Shown: one piece after another, positions 32,029-41,512 of the stretch
Layout: the number at the start of each line of letters is the position of its first letter
How positions within the stretch are numbered: position 1 is the stretch's first letter
Origin: Geobacteraceae bacterium
GTDB taxonomy: Bacteria; Desulfobacterota; Desulfuromonadia; Geobacterales; Pseudopelobacteraceae
NCBI GenBank assembly: GCA_016720395.1
Contig: JADKKR010000002.1
Coordinates: 372,001 to 436,000 of the forward strand
Direction: 5' to 3'
DNA: 64,000 nucleotides
Program-made: the position numbers and the translations under genes
Notes under the pieces: model-generated
What the model was told of the DNA's origin: nothing
Databases searched by the model: none
Seen by the model: the letters and a program-made list of their open reading frames with translations, nothing else

Positions 32029-32178
32029 ATGCTGTGGACAATCTGTATGGTCCTGATAATATTGTGGCTGTTAGGCATGGTCACATCGTATACCATGGGC
32101 GGACTGATCCATATCCTGCTCGTAGTTGCGATTATAGTGGTTCTGGTTCGCGTCATCCAAGGGCGGAAGGTTCTGTAA
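32029..32178 (+). CDS. lmo0937-family small membrane protein, 49 aa
   Basis: Short gene: ATG 32029 with AAAGGAG upstream, TAA at 32176. The peptide has two hydrophobic helices with the family hallmarks LWLLGMVTSYTMGGLIHILL and ends in basic RVIQGRKVL. Members occur next to BON, CsbD and similar stress genes in many bacteria; biochemical role unknown. Probably the last gene of the P1 operon, ending at the hairpin at 32217. Confidence 0.85.
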   Translation: MLWTICMVLIILWLLGMVTSYTMGGLIHILLVVAIIVVLVRVIQGRKVL

Positions 32179-32216
32179 GGTTCGCAAACCGGTTAGCAAC
32201 CTGTTCCGTTCTGCAT

Positions 32217-32242
32217 AAAAGGCGCACCGTGATGCGCCTTTT
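32217..32242 (+). terminator. intrinsic terminator
   Basis: AAAAGGCGCA, loop CCGTGA, TGCGCCTTTT: a 10-bp perfect stem whose 3' arm ends in T's, 39 nt after the lmo0937-type gene. The A/T-symmetric arms make it usable from both strands. Confidence 0.85.
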
Positions 32243-32306
32243 GTGCGTGCGGTCCGCACATCAGGTGCTGCGGGCCTTTTTAAAACCTGAAGAGGAGGGA
32301 CAGCCA

Positions 32307-33656
32307 ATGAGTCGATGTGTAACGGTCAGTCAGGGGGCTTTGATCGCTTCCATGGTTCTTGCCGTCACGTTCCTGGGGCCGGTCCGGGCGCAACAGGGAA
32401 CTGCCCTGGCCGGACAAAAGGTTGAGGTGTCTGCCCCCCCGGGAGAGTCCGGCGGTGCTGATCGCGGTGAAACAGCAGAATACCGCACGCCGCTGGCCGG
32501 AGAGCCCTTTCACACCGTATTCATGGGCAAGCCGGTCGCTATACCGGCTCAGAACCGTGGCAGTGTAACGGCTCTGACGCTCGGCGGGGGAGGTTACCTG
32601 CCCAAACAGGGAGAGACATCAGTCACCCCCATTGCAGCACTTTTTCTGATGCGGGATTGGCAGTCGTCCCGGACCCGTAACGTTATCAGTATCTTTGTCA
32701 ATGATCTGGAGTATGACAAAAGTTTCGGTAATCTGGAACTCGTTGCGCGTTTAGAAAACAACACGGTTCCGTTTGGCCAGAAGGATGTGGTCAATGACCA
32801 TGAAATCAAGACATCCGACACGATCTGGGGTACGGTGACCGGCTCGCTGGGACCGGGACTCCGCTACAAAGTGGCTCCGTTCCAGGTTGATAATGATCTG
32901 AGACTCCAGCTGCTCGGCAAGGCCGGCTACTTCTATGCCAAGCGGACCGGTGACACCGGGCCTGACCTGGTGCTGCCGCCCGAGACCATGCTGTACGGCG
33001 TGAAACTTCGGGGTCGATATGACGGGATGCGCCGGAATCTGCTGGAACTCCCCCACTCCGGCATGGCTGCCGGATTCGATCTGGATTACATGCACCGTGA
33101 CAGGTGGGCGGACTTCGGCACGACCCCCGATGCACTGTTCTCCAAAAGCAACACCCAGGACTATACCCAGCTGAACGGCTATCTGATGGCTGCAGGCGGT
33201 ATACCGGGACTGTCGGAAAAAAACCGGATCCTCTTCAGCCTGCATGGCGGCGCCACTCCGGGCAAGAGCGCCGACCGCTACAATGCCATCACGATCGGTG
33301 GCGGTCCGCTTCCCGGCGAAACGGGAGACCTCTGCCGCCCGGACTACCCCGGCACCATGTTCAGCCAGGTCCTGGTATCCAATTATGCCCTGGCGGCCCT
33401 TGAATATCGCCGCGAACTTGCCTTTTTCCTCTATCTCCACCTGCGTGAAACCCTTATCTGGGCGGATCGGGCATCTGTTACGGCCACCAACAGGTTTTTT
33501 TTCAAGAGTTCAACCGGGGCCGCTACCACCATCGGCCTGGATACCGGTTTTTTCTGGAATTCCGAGATTTATCTCGGGTATTCATGGGATTCCGGATTCA
33601 TCCGCAACGGCAAGCCGGGAAGCGGCCTGATCCTTATCTGGAACAAATCATTCTGA
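32307..33656 (+). CDS. outer-membrane beta-barrel protein
   Basis: 449 aa. Signal peptide (ALIASMVLAVTFLGPVRA), then alternating amphipathic strands with aromatic girdles, glycine-rich turns and a terminal Phe (LILIWNKSF), all typical of a beta-barrel inserted by BamA. Probably a porin-like or autonomous barrel of unknown cargo; no plug domain or Pfam family recognised. ATG 32307 has GAGGAGGGA upstream. It sits behind the terminator at 32217 and so needs its own promoter, which I could not place. Confidence 0.75.
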   Translation: MSRCVTVSQGALIASMVLAVTFLGPVRAQQGTALAGQKVEVSAPPGESGGADRGETAEYRTPLAGEPFHTVFMGKPVAIPAQNRGSVTALTLGGGGYLPKQGETSVTPIAALFLMRDWQSSRTRNVISIFVNDLEYDKSFGNLELVARLENNTVPFGQKDVVNDHEIKTSDTIWGTVTGSLGPGLRYKVAPFQVDNDLRLQLLGKAGYFYAKRTGDTGPDLVLPPETMLYGVKLRGRYDGMRRNLLELPHSGMAAGFDLDYMHRDRWADFGTTPDALFSKSNTQDYTQLNGYLMAAGGIPGLSEKNRILFSLHGGATPGKSADRYNAITIGGGPLPGETGDLCRPDYPGTMFSQVLVSNYALAALEYRRELAFFLYLHLRETLIWADRASVTATNRFFFKSSTGAATTIGLDTGFFWNSEIYLGYSWDSGFIRNGKPGSGLILIWNKSF

Positions 33657-33738
33657 AAACTCTCCGCCTGTTAACCTGATATATTCTCGGCAAGAGCCTC
33701 AATCAAACGCTTAAGCTGACTCTTCACACGAGCCCTTT

Positions 33739-35527
33739 TTATTGTGAAAAGATCAGCACGCTGTAGGGTGCGACGGTGATCGCGGCGCGGAAGGGTAAGC
33801 CGTCGTACTCACCAGGTTCGGCAAGAACATCGCTGCTGGGATGACCGTTGAAGTCGTCGCTGTAGCCGTGCCAGTCACTGTTGAAGCGCAGCTTCCAGGT
33901 CCCTGCGGCCGGGAAACCGATGACATAGCCATCCTGCGGCTCATGTGAAAAATTGGCCACGACCAGCACATCGTCCGCCGTCCCCCCCTTATCCCAGCGA
34001 TGGAAGGTGATGACCTTGCGCTCTTCTGACAGATGGCAGACCTGGGTAAACTGGCCGCAGAGCCCACGTGAAAAACCATCGTAATTGAGCCTCAGGCGGA
34101 TCAGGTCACGGTACATACGGACGATGCCGCGGAATTCTTCGTTCTGATCCCAGTCAAGAGGCACCGTATCACGGAACCACCCGCCTTCAAGGAATTCCTG
34201 ACCTTGAAAAAGCAGGGGGATGCCCGGTGCGGTGAAGACCATGGCGGCGGCCAATGTGGAACGCTTGCGCGCATGCCACCCCGTGGGGTCGTCCGGGCTG
34301 ATCTCCTGCGGTACGCGCGCCCTGCCGTTGGCCACCTCGTCGTGCGATTCGCTGTAGATGACCCGGTCAAAGGCATCATCGTTGTAGCGGTAGCAAACGG
34401 CGTCACGGACGGCGGCCAGCGACCGATCATCGTCCTGCGGAGTGGTCACCGCCCGGCGGACGGGGTGGACGAAGTTGGCATCCCACTGCGAGGAGAACCC
34501 GGCTCCGCCGGCACCGAACCTCCCTGGTCAGCCAGCGATTGTTCTGAAAGTCCTCGGCGACCGTGATCCTGCCGGGAAATCTCTCGGAAACCTGGCTGTT
34601 GATCCACTGGAGCAGGCTCCACCCTTCGGGGAGGTCCCGGTCCATTGTTCCGTCGACCGTATGGATGAAGTGGGTGCAGTCGAAGCGGATGCCGTCCACG
34701 TGGTACTCCTCGAGCCACATCATGACATTGTCGAACAGGTACTGGCGGACCTCGCCACGGCCGTAATCGGGCCGGGTCTCTCCCCAGGGAGTGAAGGCCC
34801 GGTCGTCGTTGTAGAAGTAGATTCCGCCGCGCTCGTTCTCGCACCAGCCGTCAAACTGCCACAGATCGAGGTCGCCGGGACCCAGGTGGTTGTAGACGAC
34901 ATCGAGGATCACCGCCAGACCCTCCTGGTGTGCCCGCTTGATGAACTCTTTACATGCTGCGGCCCCTCCATAGGAGAGCTCCACAGAAAAAATATGGGCG
35001 GGGTTGTAGCCCCACGACCTCTCCCCCGCAAACTCACCCACCGGCATGATCTGGATCGCATTGACGCCCAGCTTCTTCAGATGTCCCAGGCGCTCAGTCA
35101 CCGAGGAAAACGTTCCCGGATGATCGATGTCCTCCTGGTCGTTGAATGTGCCGACGTGAAGTTCGTAGATAACGAGTTCGTTCCAGGGCGCCAGGTGGAA
35201 ATCATCCCCTTCCCATTCAAAGTGCGGGTCGTGGACTATGGCGTTGCCGACAGAACCGGTCACTTCCCGGGCATAGGGGTCGATGCGCCGGTACTCGCCC
35301 TTTTCAGTCGCCAGCAGGTATTTGTACTGATCTCCGATACCGGCTTCTGCTATATCAGCAGACCAGTATCCGCGTTCCCCGGCTTGCATGGGGTGTGTAT
35401 CACCGCTCCATCCGTTGAACGAACCGATGACTGAGACCCGCTGTGCATGGGGCGCCCACACACGGAAGGTGACTCCGCCGGGGTGTGGGGTTGCTCCCAT
35501 ACCAGGGATGTTTTTTTTCTCGACCAT
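33739..35527 (-). pseudogene. alpha-amylase-family glucan branching/trehalohydrolase-like enzyme, frameshifted
   Basis: Start ATG 35527 with AAGGAG. N-terminal CBM48/E-set domain (VTFRVWAPHAQRVSVIGSF) and GH13 barrel. Nucleophile Asp is in VDGIRFDCTHF and acid/base Glu in RITVAEDFQ. The reading frame then shifts by one base near 34523: the first frame runs to an out-of-frame stop near 34427. The correct continuation (AGGAGFSSQWDANFVHP, then the third catalytic Asp in SESHDEVANG) sits in the other frame and runs to 33739. All catalytic residues survive, so this is a recent single-base loss of function, a sequencing error or, least likely, programmed shifting. An intact protein would be about 595 aa and act on alpha-glucan or maltooligosyl-trehalose. 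Confidence 0.85.
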
Positions 35528-35551
35528 GACGAACTCCTTCCTTTTCGGCCT

Positions 35552-35771
35552 CAATAATCCTGAAAACGGCAATTGAAACACAGAGTCACAGCCAAAAGTA
35601 GGCGCTTCTAAGCGAGGACACTGAGATATAATTGAAGTAAATCCACGTGCACGTACCATTTTTCGGGTGAATCACAACATGCTGGTGACAAGATGTAACC
35701 ATCTGATTTGTTTTGATGTTACCTCTGTGCCCTCTGTGTCTCTGTGTTAAACTGCTTTTTATGGGATAATC
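35552..35771. repeat. inverted-repeat intergenic element R3 (CACAGAG type)
   Basis: Outer arms are ATAATCCTGAAAACGGCAA and TTAAACTGC then TTTTTATGGGATAAT. The next arms inward are AAACACAGAGTCACAG and CTCTGTGTCTCTGTGTT. Contains an internal small hairpin AAGTAGGCGCTTCTAAGCGA that is also found in R4. Lies upstream of the amylase-type gene and may carry its promoter. Confidence 0.72.
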
Positions 35772-35819
35772 AAAATGCCGTCCGGGGACGTCGTCAGCCT
35801 GCCGGTGCAACAGCCGGAT

Positions 35820-36755
35820 TCAGCGTGCTGCCGGTCCGAAAAACTTCCCAGCGCCGGGATTTTTCTTTTCAATAACGTTGATCAGCTCTGCATTGAATTT
35901 GTCCTTCTCCTCATAAAACAGTGCATGGCCGCTGTTCTCAAAGCGTATCAACGCAGCGCCCGGTATCCCGCCGGCAACTGCCTCGGCACCGGCCGCCATT
36001 GCTTTGGCAACGGCAGGCATCCCGTCAGTCGGTGCGGTCATGGTTTCGGCAAGTTCGAACGGACAGATCCGGTCATGCAGGCCATGGAAAATCCAGGTAG
36101 GCACCTTCACGGATTGCAGGTCGTCCCGCAGGTCAGAATCCCTGAGAGTCGCAAGGCAGGCGGCCGTTGCATGGGGGGACGCTTCCATACCCAGAGACTG
36201 GAACCAGTCCAGCAGTTGAGGAGTGACCACTGTGCTCTCTTTGAAGAACATCTGACCGAAGTCGGCATTAAGTTTGGCCCGGTCTGAATGGCACCCTTTA
36301 ATGAAGCTGTCCACGGCACCCGGCTCAAGGCCGAAGGGGAAATCCGGCCTTTTTGTAAAGCTTGGTGCAGCTGCCGCGCAGAGTACCAGATTGGCGATTC
36401 TGCCTCCGCTGTAGCGCGTTATATAGCGAAGCGCAACAGCGCCTCCCATGGAAAAGCCCACCAGTGTGACATTGGTCAGCTCCAGGGACTGAAGAACCGC
36501 TTCAAGATCATCGGCAAAGACATCATAGGTATAGTCCCCCCAGGGTTTTGAGGATCTGCCGAAACCGCGCATGCTGATTCCGATGCAGCGGTAGCCCTGC
36601 TGCGGAAGCTGGGTAAACTGGTATTCGAACATTTCATGCCCGAACGGCCAGCCGGGGATAAAGACGATGGCCGGCCCCACACCCCAATCGCGAAGGTGAA
36701 GAAAAATATCATCCTTGATTTCAATGTATTCGCCGTTGGTTCTCTGGCTGCTCAT
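35820..36755 (-). CDS. alpha/beta hydrolase (haloperoxidase/esterase-like)
   Basis: 311 aa. Nucleophile elbow GFSMGGAVAL (Ser), acid in HGLHDRICPFE (Asp) and base in ENSGHALFYEEK (His): an intact catalytic triad. Oxyanion region FIPGWPFGHEMF and RGFGRSSKPWG are typical of bacterial non-haem haloperoxidase/esterase relatives. An Ala/Gly-rich insertion (about residues 245-270) between the Asp and His strands is unusual. Start at ATG 36755 (GGGAG 7 nt upstream); ATG 36761 is possible. Expressed from sigma-54 promoter P2 directly upstream. Substrate unknown. Confidence 0.85.
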   Translation of the reverse strand: MSSQRTNGEYIEIKDDIFLHLRDWGVGPAIVFIPGWPFGHEMFEYQFTQLPQQGYRCIGISMRGFGRSSKPWGDYTYDVFADDLEAVLQSLELTNVTLVGFSMGGAVALRYITRYSGGRIANLVLCAAAAPSFTKRPDFPFGLEPGAVDSFIKGCHSDRAKLNADFGQMFFKESTVVTPQLLDWFQSLGMEASPHATAACLATLRDSDLRDDLQSVKVPTWIFHGLHDRICPFELAETMTAPTDGMPAVAKAMAAGAEAVAGGIPGAALIRFENSGHALFYEEKDKFNAELINVIEKKNPGAGKFFGPAAR

Positions 36756-36868
36756 GGACATTCTCCCGTTCGTAGTGTCGTGGCCCCGTCTGCTGCGCTG
36801 CGGAGTACGTTCACGAAATATCCTCCGCCCCTGCATACGGAACAGTTTTCAAGATACTGAAGCGTACC

Positions 36869-37005
36869 TCGCAACGAGCGCGCCAGAAAAGAACTGCGGG
36901 CCCGAATACTGCAACAGCCCGATTGTACAGGTAAAACAGGGGCGCCGGCGCCGGATGCAGCCAGGCGGAGTCCGTACTATGTTACGTAACTGCCATATAG
37001 TGCGG
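36869..37005 (-). promoter_or_regulatory. sigma-54 promoter P2 with IHF-like site and activator element
   Basis: On the minus strand: CTGGCGCG-CTCG-TTGCGA at 36869-36886 (GG-N10-GC), IHF-like AATCGGGCTGTTG at 36912-36924 starting 40 nt upstream of the -24 GG, and the activator-like element at 36982-37005 (CCGCACTATATGGCAG then TTACGTAA). The element starts 121 nt before the GG, 10 nt less than at P3, P4 and P6. Drives the alpha/beta hydrolase. Confidence 0.82.
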
Positions 37006-37216
37006 ATTTGCCTGACACAGGTATCCGTCATATCGGGGTGGCGTAATCATATCATCGGCAGCCTTCGGGGATCACCGCCCCGCAGACTGTTGCGACTCCG
37101 GAATAGCTTTGACGGCTGACCATCGACACACAGACCGTCCCGTAATGTTTCCGTCTCTTGCAGAGGTTTATGTCTTCCGGCAGCGACAGACAGCAGATCT
37201 CGTGCCGGTCCCGGAG

Positions 37217-37364
37217 CTGTAATATATGACGGTTATGCCAACCCTGACGGATTACGCTGACGGCTTTACCGGCGACCCTGAACCCCCTCCGTTCATTTAC
37301 CCCGTTATTCAAGGCGGTTGCACGATAAGAATCCGCAGTTCCTGCCCGGCATGTTAGTTGCGAT
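37217..37364 (+). promoter_or_regulatory. sigma-54 promoter P3 with IHF-like site and activator element
   Basis: Activator element at 37217-37240 (CTGTAATATATGACGG then TTATGCCA), followed by two more TGACGG half-sites at 37245 and 37258. Degenerate IHF-like ATTCAAGGCGGTTG at 37307-37320, and CCGGCATG-TTAG-TTGCGA at 37347-37363 with exact GG-N10-GC spacing. Element to GG is 131 nt. Drives the MerR-like/UspA/ATPase genes. It converges on P2. Confidence 0.85.
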
Positions 37365-37477
37365 AAATTATTTTTGATATACATTAAAAGGATCAGGACT
37401 GACCTGCCGATGGCTGCTGCCGGTCATGGACAGGAACAGAAATCATCCCTGAAGGAATTACAGGAAAGGAGAATGTC

Positions 37478-37660
37478 ATGTCACTCGGCATAACCTGGTA
37501 CACAATTGAAGAGGCGGCCGCAAAATACGGTCTGAAAACTTCGCTGATCCTGAAATGGGTCGAAGAGGGATTGATCCGTTCCGAACAGGATGACACCCGG
37601 GCAATGCGGATCAATAGTGATGATCTCGAACTTAAAGTGCAGGAGAAAACCGGAATCTGA
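37478..37660 (+). CDS. small MerR-like helix-turn-helix protein, 60 aa
   Basis: Single small domain: TWYTIEEAAAKYGLKTSLIL is a winged-helix/MerR-type HTH, then KWVEEGLIRSEQDD, and a C-terminal MRINSDDLELKVQE strand-helix, as in excisionase- or MerR-like DNA-binding proteins without an effector domain. AAAGGAG precedes ATG 37478. First gene after P3; UspA follows. A decayed paralogue with an exact 11-nt deletion is at 57953-58124. It could regulate the island, but targets are unknown. Confidence 0.8.
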   Translation: MSLGITWYTIEEAAAKYGLKTSLILKWVEEGLIRSEQDDTRAMRINSDDLELKVQEKTGI

Positions 37661-37765
37661 GAGCGGGTAGTAGTAGCTGTTCCATGGAACGGGGAACACT
37701 GTCACCTCACTGAAAGGGGATAACGCAGCTTGAACCGTCAGGTGAAACTGCGTCACCGGAACATC

Positions 37766-38560
37766 ATGAGCTACCGCACTATCTTCTCCATCGTCAATGA
37801 ACACACGGTGTCCACGGTGATAGCCCGCTATGCCGTTTCAATGGCTGTGGCCTGCAAGGCCGGGCTTGTTCTGTATGCAGCCCATGAAGAGGGTACGGAT
37901 GAAACCATCCTCAGGCATACCGCCCGTCATCAGGACCATCTCTATGCCTTCGCCTCCGAGCTTGGTCTCCCGGTAACCCGGATTACCGAGGTCGGCAGGA
38001 TCGGCACCCTGCTGCCCAAACGGGTTCAGGCGGAAAAAGCCGATCTCGTGTTTTATCCCCTGACCCCCTATAAGCGCTACGGGGCCGACCAGCAGCGGCA
38101 TATCGTTCACAGCCTCCTGCGCACGATCACGACAGACCTGGCGATCATGCGGATCATAGCCCTGGCCAAGCCGCATCCGGGCCATATCCTGGTGCCGCTC
38201 GGCAGGACGATCAGCGGCAAGGAACGCCGGCTGGTGTTTATCAGCGAGCTGGCCAGGAGCTTCCATGCCCGGGTCACGCTGTTTCATCTGTTTGCAGAGC
38301 GTGACGGACAGGCCATGCCGGCCGACATAACGCAGTTCCGCACGCAACTGCAGCAGCAGCACGTTACGGTGCATGAGCGCAGCGGCGGCGGTCATATCGG
38401 CAGATCCATCACCGTGGAGGCGGTCACCCGCCAGAACGATCTGGTCGTGCTGGGCGCCAGTGGACGGGGGGCGTTGCGGAGACTGCTCTTCGGCAACCCG
38501 GCCGGTGACGTCATGCATCATCCGCCCTGCAACACAATCCTGTTCCAGGCTGCGCGGTGA
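37766..38560 (+). CDS. universal stress protein, tandem UspA domains
   Basis: 264 aa from ATG 37766; a TTG at 37730 with AAAGGGGA upstream would add 12 residues and cannot be excluded. Two UspA-like domains: the first has lost a clear ATP-binding loop, while the second ends with VVLGASGRGALRRLLFGNPA, which matches the G-2x-G-9x-G(S/T)-type nucleotide loop. Soluble. Ends 6 nt before the P-type ATPase, so the two are co-transcribed downstream of the MerR-like gene and P3. Confidence 0.85.
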   Translation: MSYRTIFSIVNEHTVSTVIARYAVSMAVACKAGLVLYAAHEEGTDETILRHTARHQDHLYAFASELGLPVTRITEVGRIGTLLPKRVQAEKADLVFYPLTPYKRYGADQQRHIVHSLLRTITTDLAIMRIIALAKPHPGHILVPLGRTISGKERRLVFISELARSFHARVTLFHLFAERDGQAMPADITQFRTQLQQQHVTVHERSGGGHIGRSITVEAVTRQNDLVVLGASGRGALRRLLFGNPAGDVMHHPPCNTILFQAAR

Positions 38561-38566
38561 TCCGCC

Positions 38567-41194
38567 ATGAAAATCCAGGCACTCCCCCATGACGACGTAT
38601 TTTCAACCCTGCTGAGCAGCCCGCAGGGGCTCACGGCTGAAGAGGCCGCCCGCCGGCGCGGCGAGTACGGCCCCAACGAGATTCGTGAAGTGCAGGGCCG
38701 CCCGATGATCCTGCGCCTGGCGTCCCAGTTCACCCACTTCCTGGCGCTGCTGCTCTGGTTTGCCGCCGGCCTCTGCTTTCTGTCCGAATTCATGCACCCC
38801 GGTGAAGGGCTGCTGCGTCTTGGAATCGCGATCCTGGCGGTCATCTTCATCAACGCCATCTTCACCTTCATCCAGGAGTACCGCACCGAAAAGGCGATCG
38901 AGGAGCTGCGCAAGATGCTCCCGTTCCGGGTCGCCGCCATCAGGGGCGGGACCGAGATCGAGGTCGATGCCGCGGAGATCGTGCCGGGAGACCTGGTCAT
39001 GCTGCGGGAAGGTGACAAGGTGCCGGCTGACGGGCGTGTCGTCCAGACCAGCCGGCTGACCGTCAACAATGCCCCCCTGACCGGGGAATCCGACTCCCGC
39101 CTGCTCAGTGATGCCCCCAGTGACAAGGAACTGATTGACAGCGAGAACATGGTCTTTGCCGGTACACTGGTGGTCAGCGGCAGCGGGCAGGCCGTCGTCT
39201 ACGCCACCGGCATGGCGACGGAGTTCGGCAAGATCGCCCAGATAACCGGCAAGGTCGTGGAGGAGATCAGTCCGCTGCATGTGGAGATCACCCGGGTCAG
39301 CCGCATCGTCGCGATCATCGCCGTGTCCTGCGGCGGCTGCTTTTTCCTGATCGGCAGTCTGGTGGGGCGTGGCTTCTGGGACAACTTCCTGTTTGCCATC
39401 GGCATCATTATCGCCACGGTGCCGGAAGGACTGCTGCCGACCGTGACCCTCTCCCTGGCCATGGGGAGCAAGCGCATGGCCCGCCGCAACGCGCTGGTTA
39501 AAAACCTGAACGCCGTGGCGGCGCTCGGCTCGGTTGACCTGATCTGCACCGACAAGACCGGCACCCTGACGCAGAACCAGATGACCGTCACAACGCTCTG
39601 GTGCCCCGATGACAAGGCCGCCATGGCCTGCACGGTGGCCCAGCTCTGCAGCAATGTCACCGTGACCCCGGAAGCGGTCAAGGGTGACCCGACCGAGACG
39701 GCGCTCTACAGCTATGCGGTCGGTCAGGGCGCCGTGACCGGTGAGCGATTGGGGGAAACCCCCTTCGATGGCGACCGGAAACGGATGGCCACGCTCCACC
39801 GCATCGACGGGAAACTGTTCGTGCTGGTCAAGGGTGCCGGCGAAAGCGTGCTGCCGCTCTGCACGTCCCTGGGCCAGCCCGGTTCGACAGCCCCGCTGGA
39901 CGCCGCCACCTCGGCTGACCTCCTCAGGAGGCTTCAGGAGATGGCCTCCGGCGGGTTGCGGGTGATCGCGATGGCCTATCGGGAACTGGATGCGCCACCG
40001 GCGGGGGAGATCCCGGAAGAGGAGCTGAGCTTCGCTGGGTTCATGGGTCTGCTGGACCCGCCGCGTCCTGAGGTGCCCCAGGCCCTCAAACAATGTCACA
40101 GCGCGGGGATCAGGGTTATCATGATCACCGGCGATGCCGGACCCACGGCAGCGGCGATCGGCAGGGATATCGGGCTGATAACGGGAGATCCGACCATCAT
40201 CGAAGGGCTGGCCTGTGCCGGCATGCCGGACGATCAATTACGCGAAGAGCTGAAAAAGGAGAACCTGATCTTCGCCCGCATGTCGCCCCAGAACAAGATG
40301 CATGTCGTCAGCCTGCTGATCGAGGACGGCTACCGGGTGGCGGTCACCGGAGACGGCGTCAATGACGCACCGGCGCTGAAAAAGGCCCATGTCGGCATCG
40401 CCATGGGGCTGTGCGGAACCAGCGTTGCCCGCGAGGCGGCCGATATCGTGCTGCTGGATGACAACTTCGCCTCCATCGTCCATGCCATCGAGGAGGGGCG
40501 CGCGGTCTTCGAGAACATCCGCAATTTCATCACCTACATCTTTGCCTCCAACATACCGGAGCTGATCCCCTATATCGGCTACATCCTCTTCGGCATCCCC
40601 CTGCCGCTGACCATCATGCAGATCCTGGCGGTGGATCTGGGCACCGACATGTTCCCGGCCCTGGCCCTGGGGTCGGAGAAACCCTCGCCGCAGATCATGC
40701 AGCGTCCTCCCCGGCCGAAGGAAGAACATCTGCTGACCAGGGGGGTGCTCCTGCGGGCCTACCTGTATCTGGGGATGTGGGAGGCGGTGGCCGGGATGTC
40801 AGCCTACTTCTACGTCATGTATCAGGGGGGCTGGAGCTGGGCGCAGCCGCTGGCTTCGACCTCGACCCTCTATCTGCAGGCGACCACGGCCTGTCTGGCC
40901 GGTATCATCGCAACCCAGATCGCCAATGTCTTTGCCTGCCGTTCACCCGATGTCTCCATCTTCACGCTTGGAATATTTTCCAATCGGCTGGTGCTGGCAG
41001 GGGTCGCCAGCGAACTGCTTCTGGCCGGGCTGATCATCTATACGCCCCTGGGAAACTCCCTGTTCGCATGCTCGCCCATCGGCATCAACGTGTGGCTGCT
41101 GCTGATCCCGTTTGCCCTGCTGCTGCTGGGCACAGACGAAACACGGAAGTATTTTTTCAGGCGCAGAATTCTCAGGGCAAAGGCCGCAGCTTAG
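38567..41194 (+). CDS. P-type cation-transporting ATPase (P2 class)
   Basis: 875 aa. N-terminal cation-ATPase domain (TAEEAARRRGEYGPNEI), actuator loop LTGESDS, helix 4 motif ATVPEGLLPTVTLSL, phosphorylated Asp about residue 328 in DKTGTLTQNQM, and hinge TGDGVNDAPALKKAHVGIAM. Ten predicted membrane helices. The PEGL motif and C-terminal six-helix cation_ATPase_C place it among Ca2+ or Na+/K+-like P2 pumps; the ion is not certain. Co-transcribed with UspA (6-nt gap). A role in ion balance during stress is inferred. Confidence 0.92.
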   Translation: MKIQALPHDDVFSTLLSSPQGLTAEEAARRRGEYGPNEIREVQGRPMILRLASQFTHFLALLLWFAAGLCFLSEFMHPGEGLLRLGIAILAVIFINAIFTFIQEYRTEKAIEELRKMLPFRVAAIRGGTEIEVDAAEIVPGDLVMLREGDKVPADGRVVQTSRLTVNNAPLTGESDSRLLSDAPSDKELIDSENMVFAGTLVVSGSGQAVVYATGMATEFGKIAQITGKVVEEISPLHVEITRVSRIVAIIAVSCGGCFFLIGSLVGRGFWDNFLFAIGIIIATVPEGLLPTVTLSLAMGSKRMARRNALVKNLNAVAALGSVDLICTDKTGTLTQNQMTVTTLWCPDDKAAMACTVAQLCSNVTVTPEAVKGDPTETALYSYAVGQGAVTGERLGETPFDGDRKRMATLHRIDGKLFVLVKGAGESVLPLCTSLGQPGSTAPLDAATSADLLRRLQEMASGGLRVIAMAYRELDAPPAGEIPEEELSFAGFMGLLDPPRPEVPQALKQCHSAGIRVIMITGDAGPTAAAIGRDIGLITGDPTIIEGLACAGMPDDQLREELKKENLIFARMSPQNKMHVVSLLIEDGYRVAVTGDGVNDAPALKKAHVGIAMGLCGTSVAREAADIVLLDDNFASIVHAIEEGRAVFENIRNFITYIFASNIPELIPYIGYILFGIPLPLTIMQILAVDLGTDMFPALALGSEKPSPQIMQRPPRPKEEHLLTRGVLLRAYLYLGMWEAVAGMSAYFYVMYQGGWSWAQPLASTSTLYLQATTACLAGIIATQIANVFACRSPDVSIFTLGIFSNRLVLAGVASELLLAGLIIYTPLGNSLFACSPIGINVWLLLIPFALLLLGTDETRKYFFRRRILRAKAAA

Positions 41195-41256
41195 TGCCGG
41201 GCCTGGCACGTTAATGATGAAGTATGAACGTGTAACAAATGTCAGGACAGATACCC

Positions 41257-41459
41257 TGATTATTCTATAAACGGTAGTTGCCTCACGCGATGACACACCG
41301 GAAGTAGGCGCCTCTAGGCGACGACGCAACGGAATTCAACTACATCTAATCAATAGAGACGCACACCAATCCGGTGCATAACAGGTTTTGGATAACGTTT
41401 TCTTTTACGTTGCGTCCGCCGCGTTCGTTGCGTGAAACTGTTTTTTCTGGGATTATTCA
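41257..41459. repeat. inverted-repeat intergenic element R4 (GACGCAACG type)
   Basis: Outer arms TGATTATTC and GGGATTATTCA, next arms ACGACGCAACG and TACGTTGCGTCCG. Shares the internal AAGTAGGCGCCTCTAGGCGA hairpin with R3, although the arm sequence is different. Lies between the ATPase and the acetyltransferase. Confidence 0.68.
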
Positions 41460-41512
41460 CAAAGAGTTGCCGTAAACTTTTCAGAACACTGCCTGTAGAT
41501 CGAGGTTACCTC

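Noticed and set aside
37409..37492. Small leader-type frame before the MerR-like gene
   Set aside because: 27 codons, no ribosome site of its own, no attenuator-like hairpin; most likely chance.
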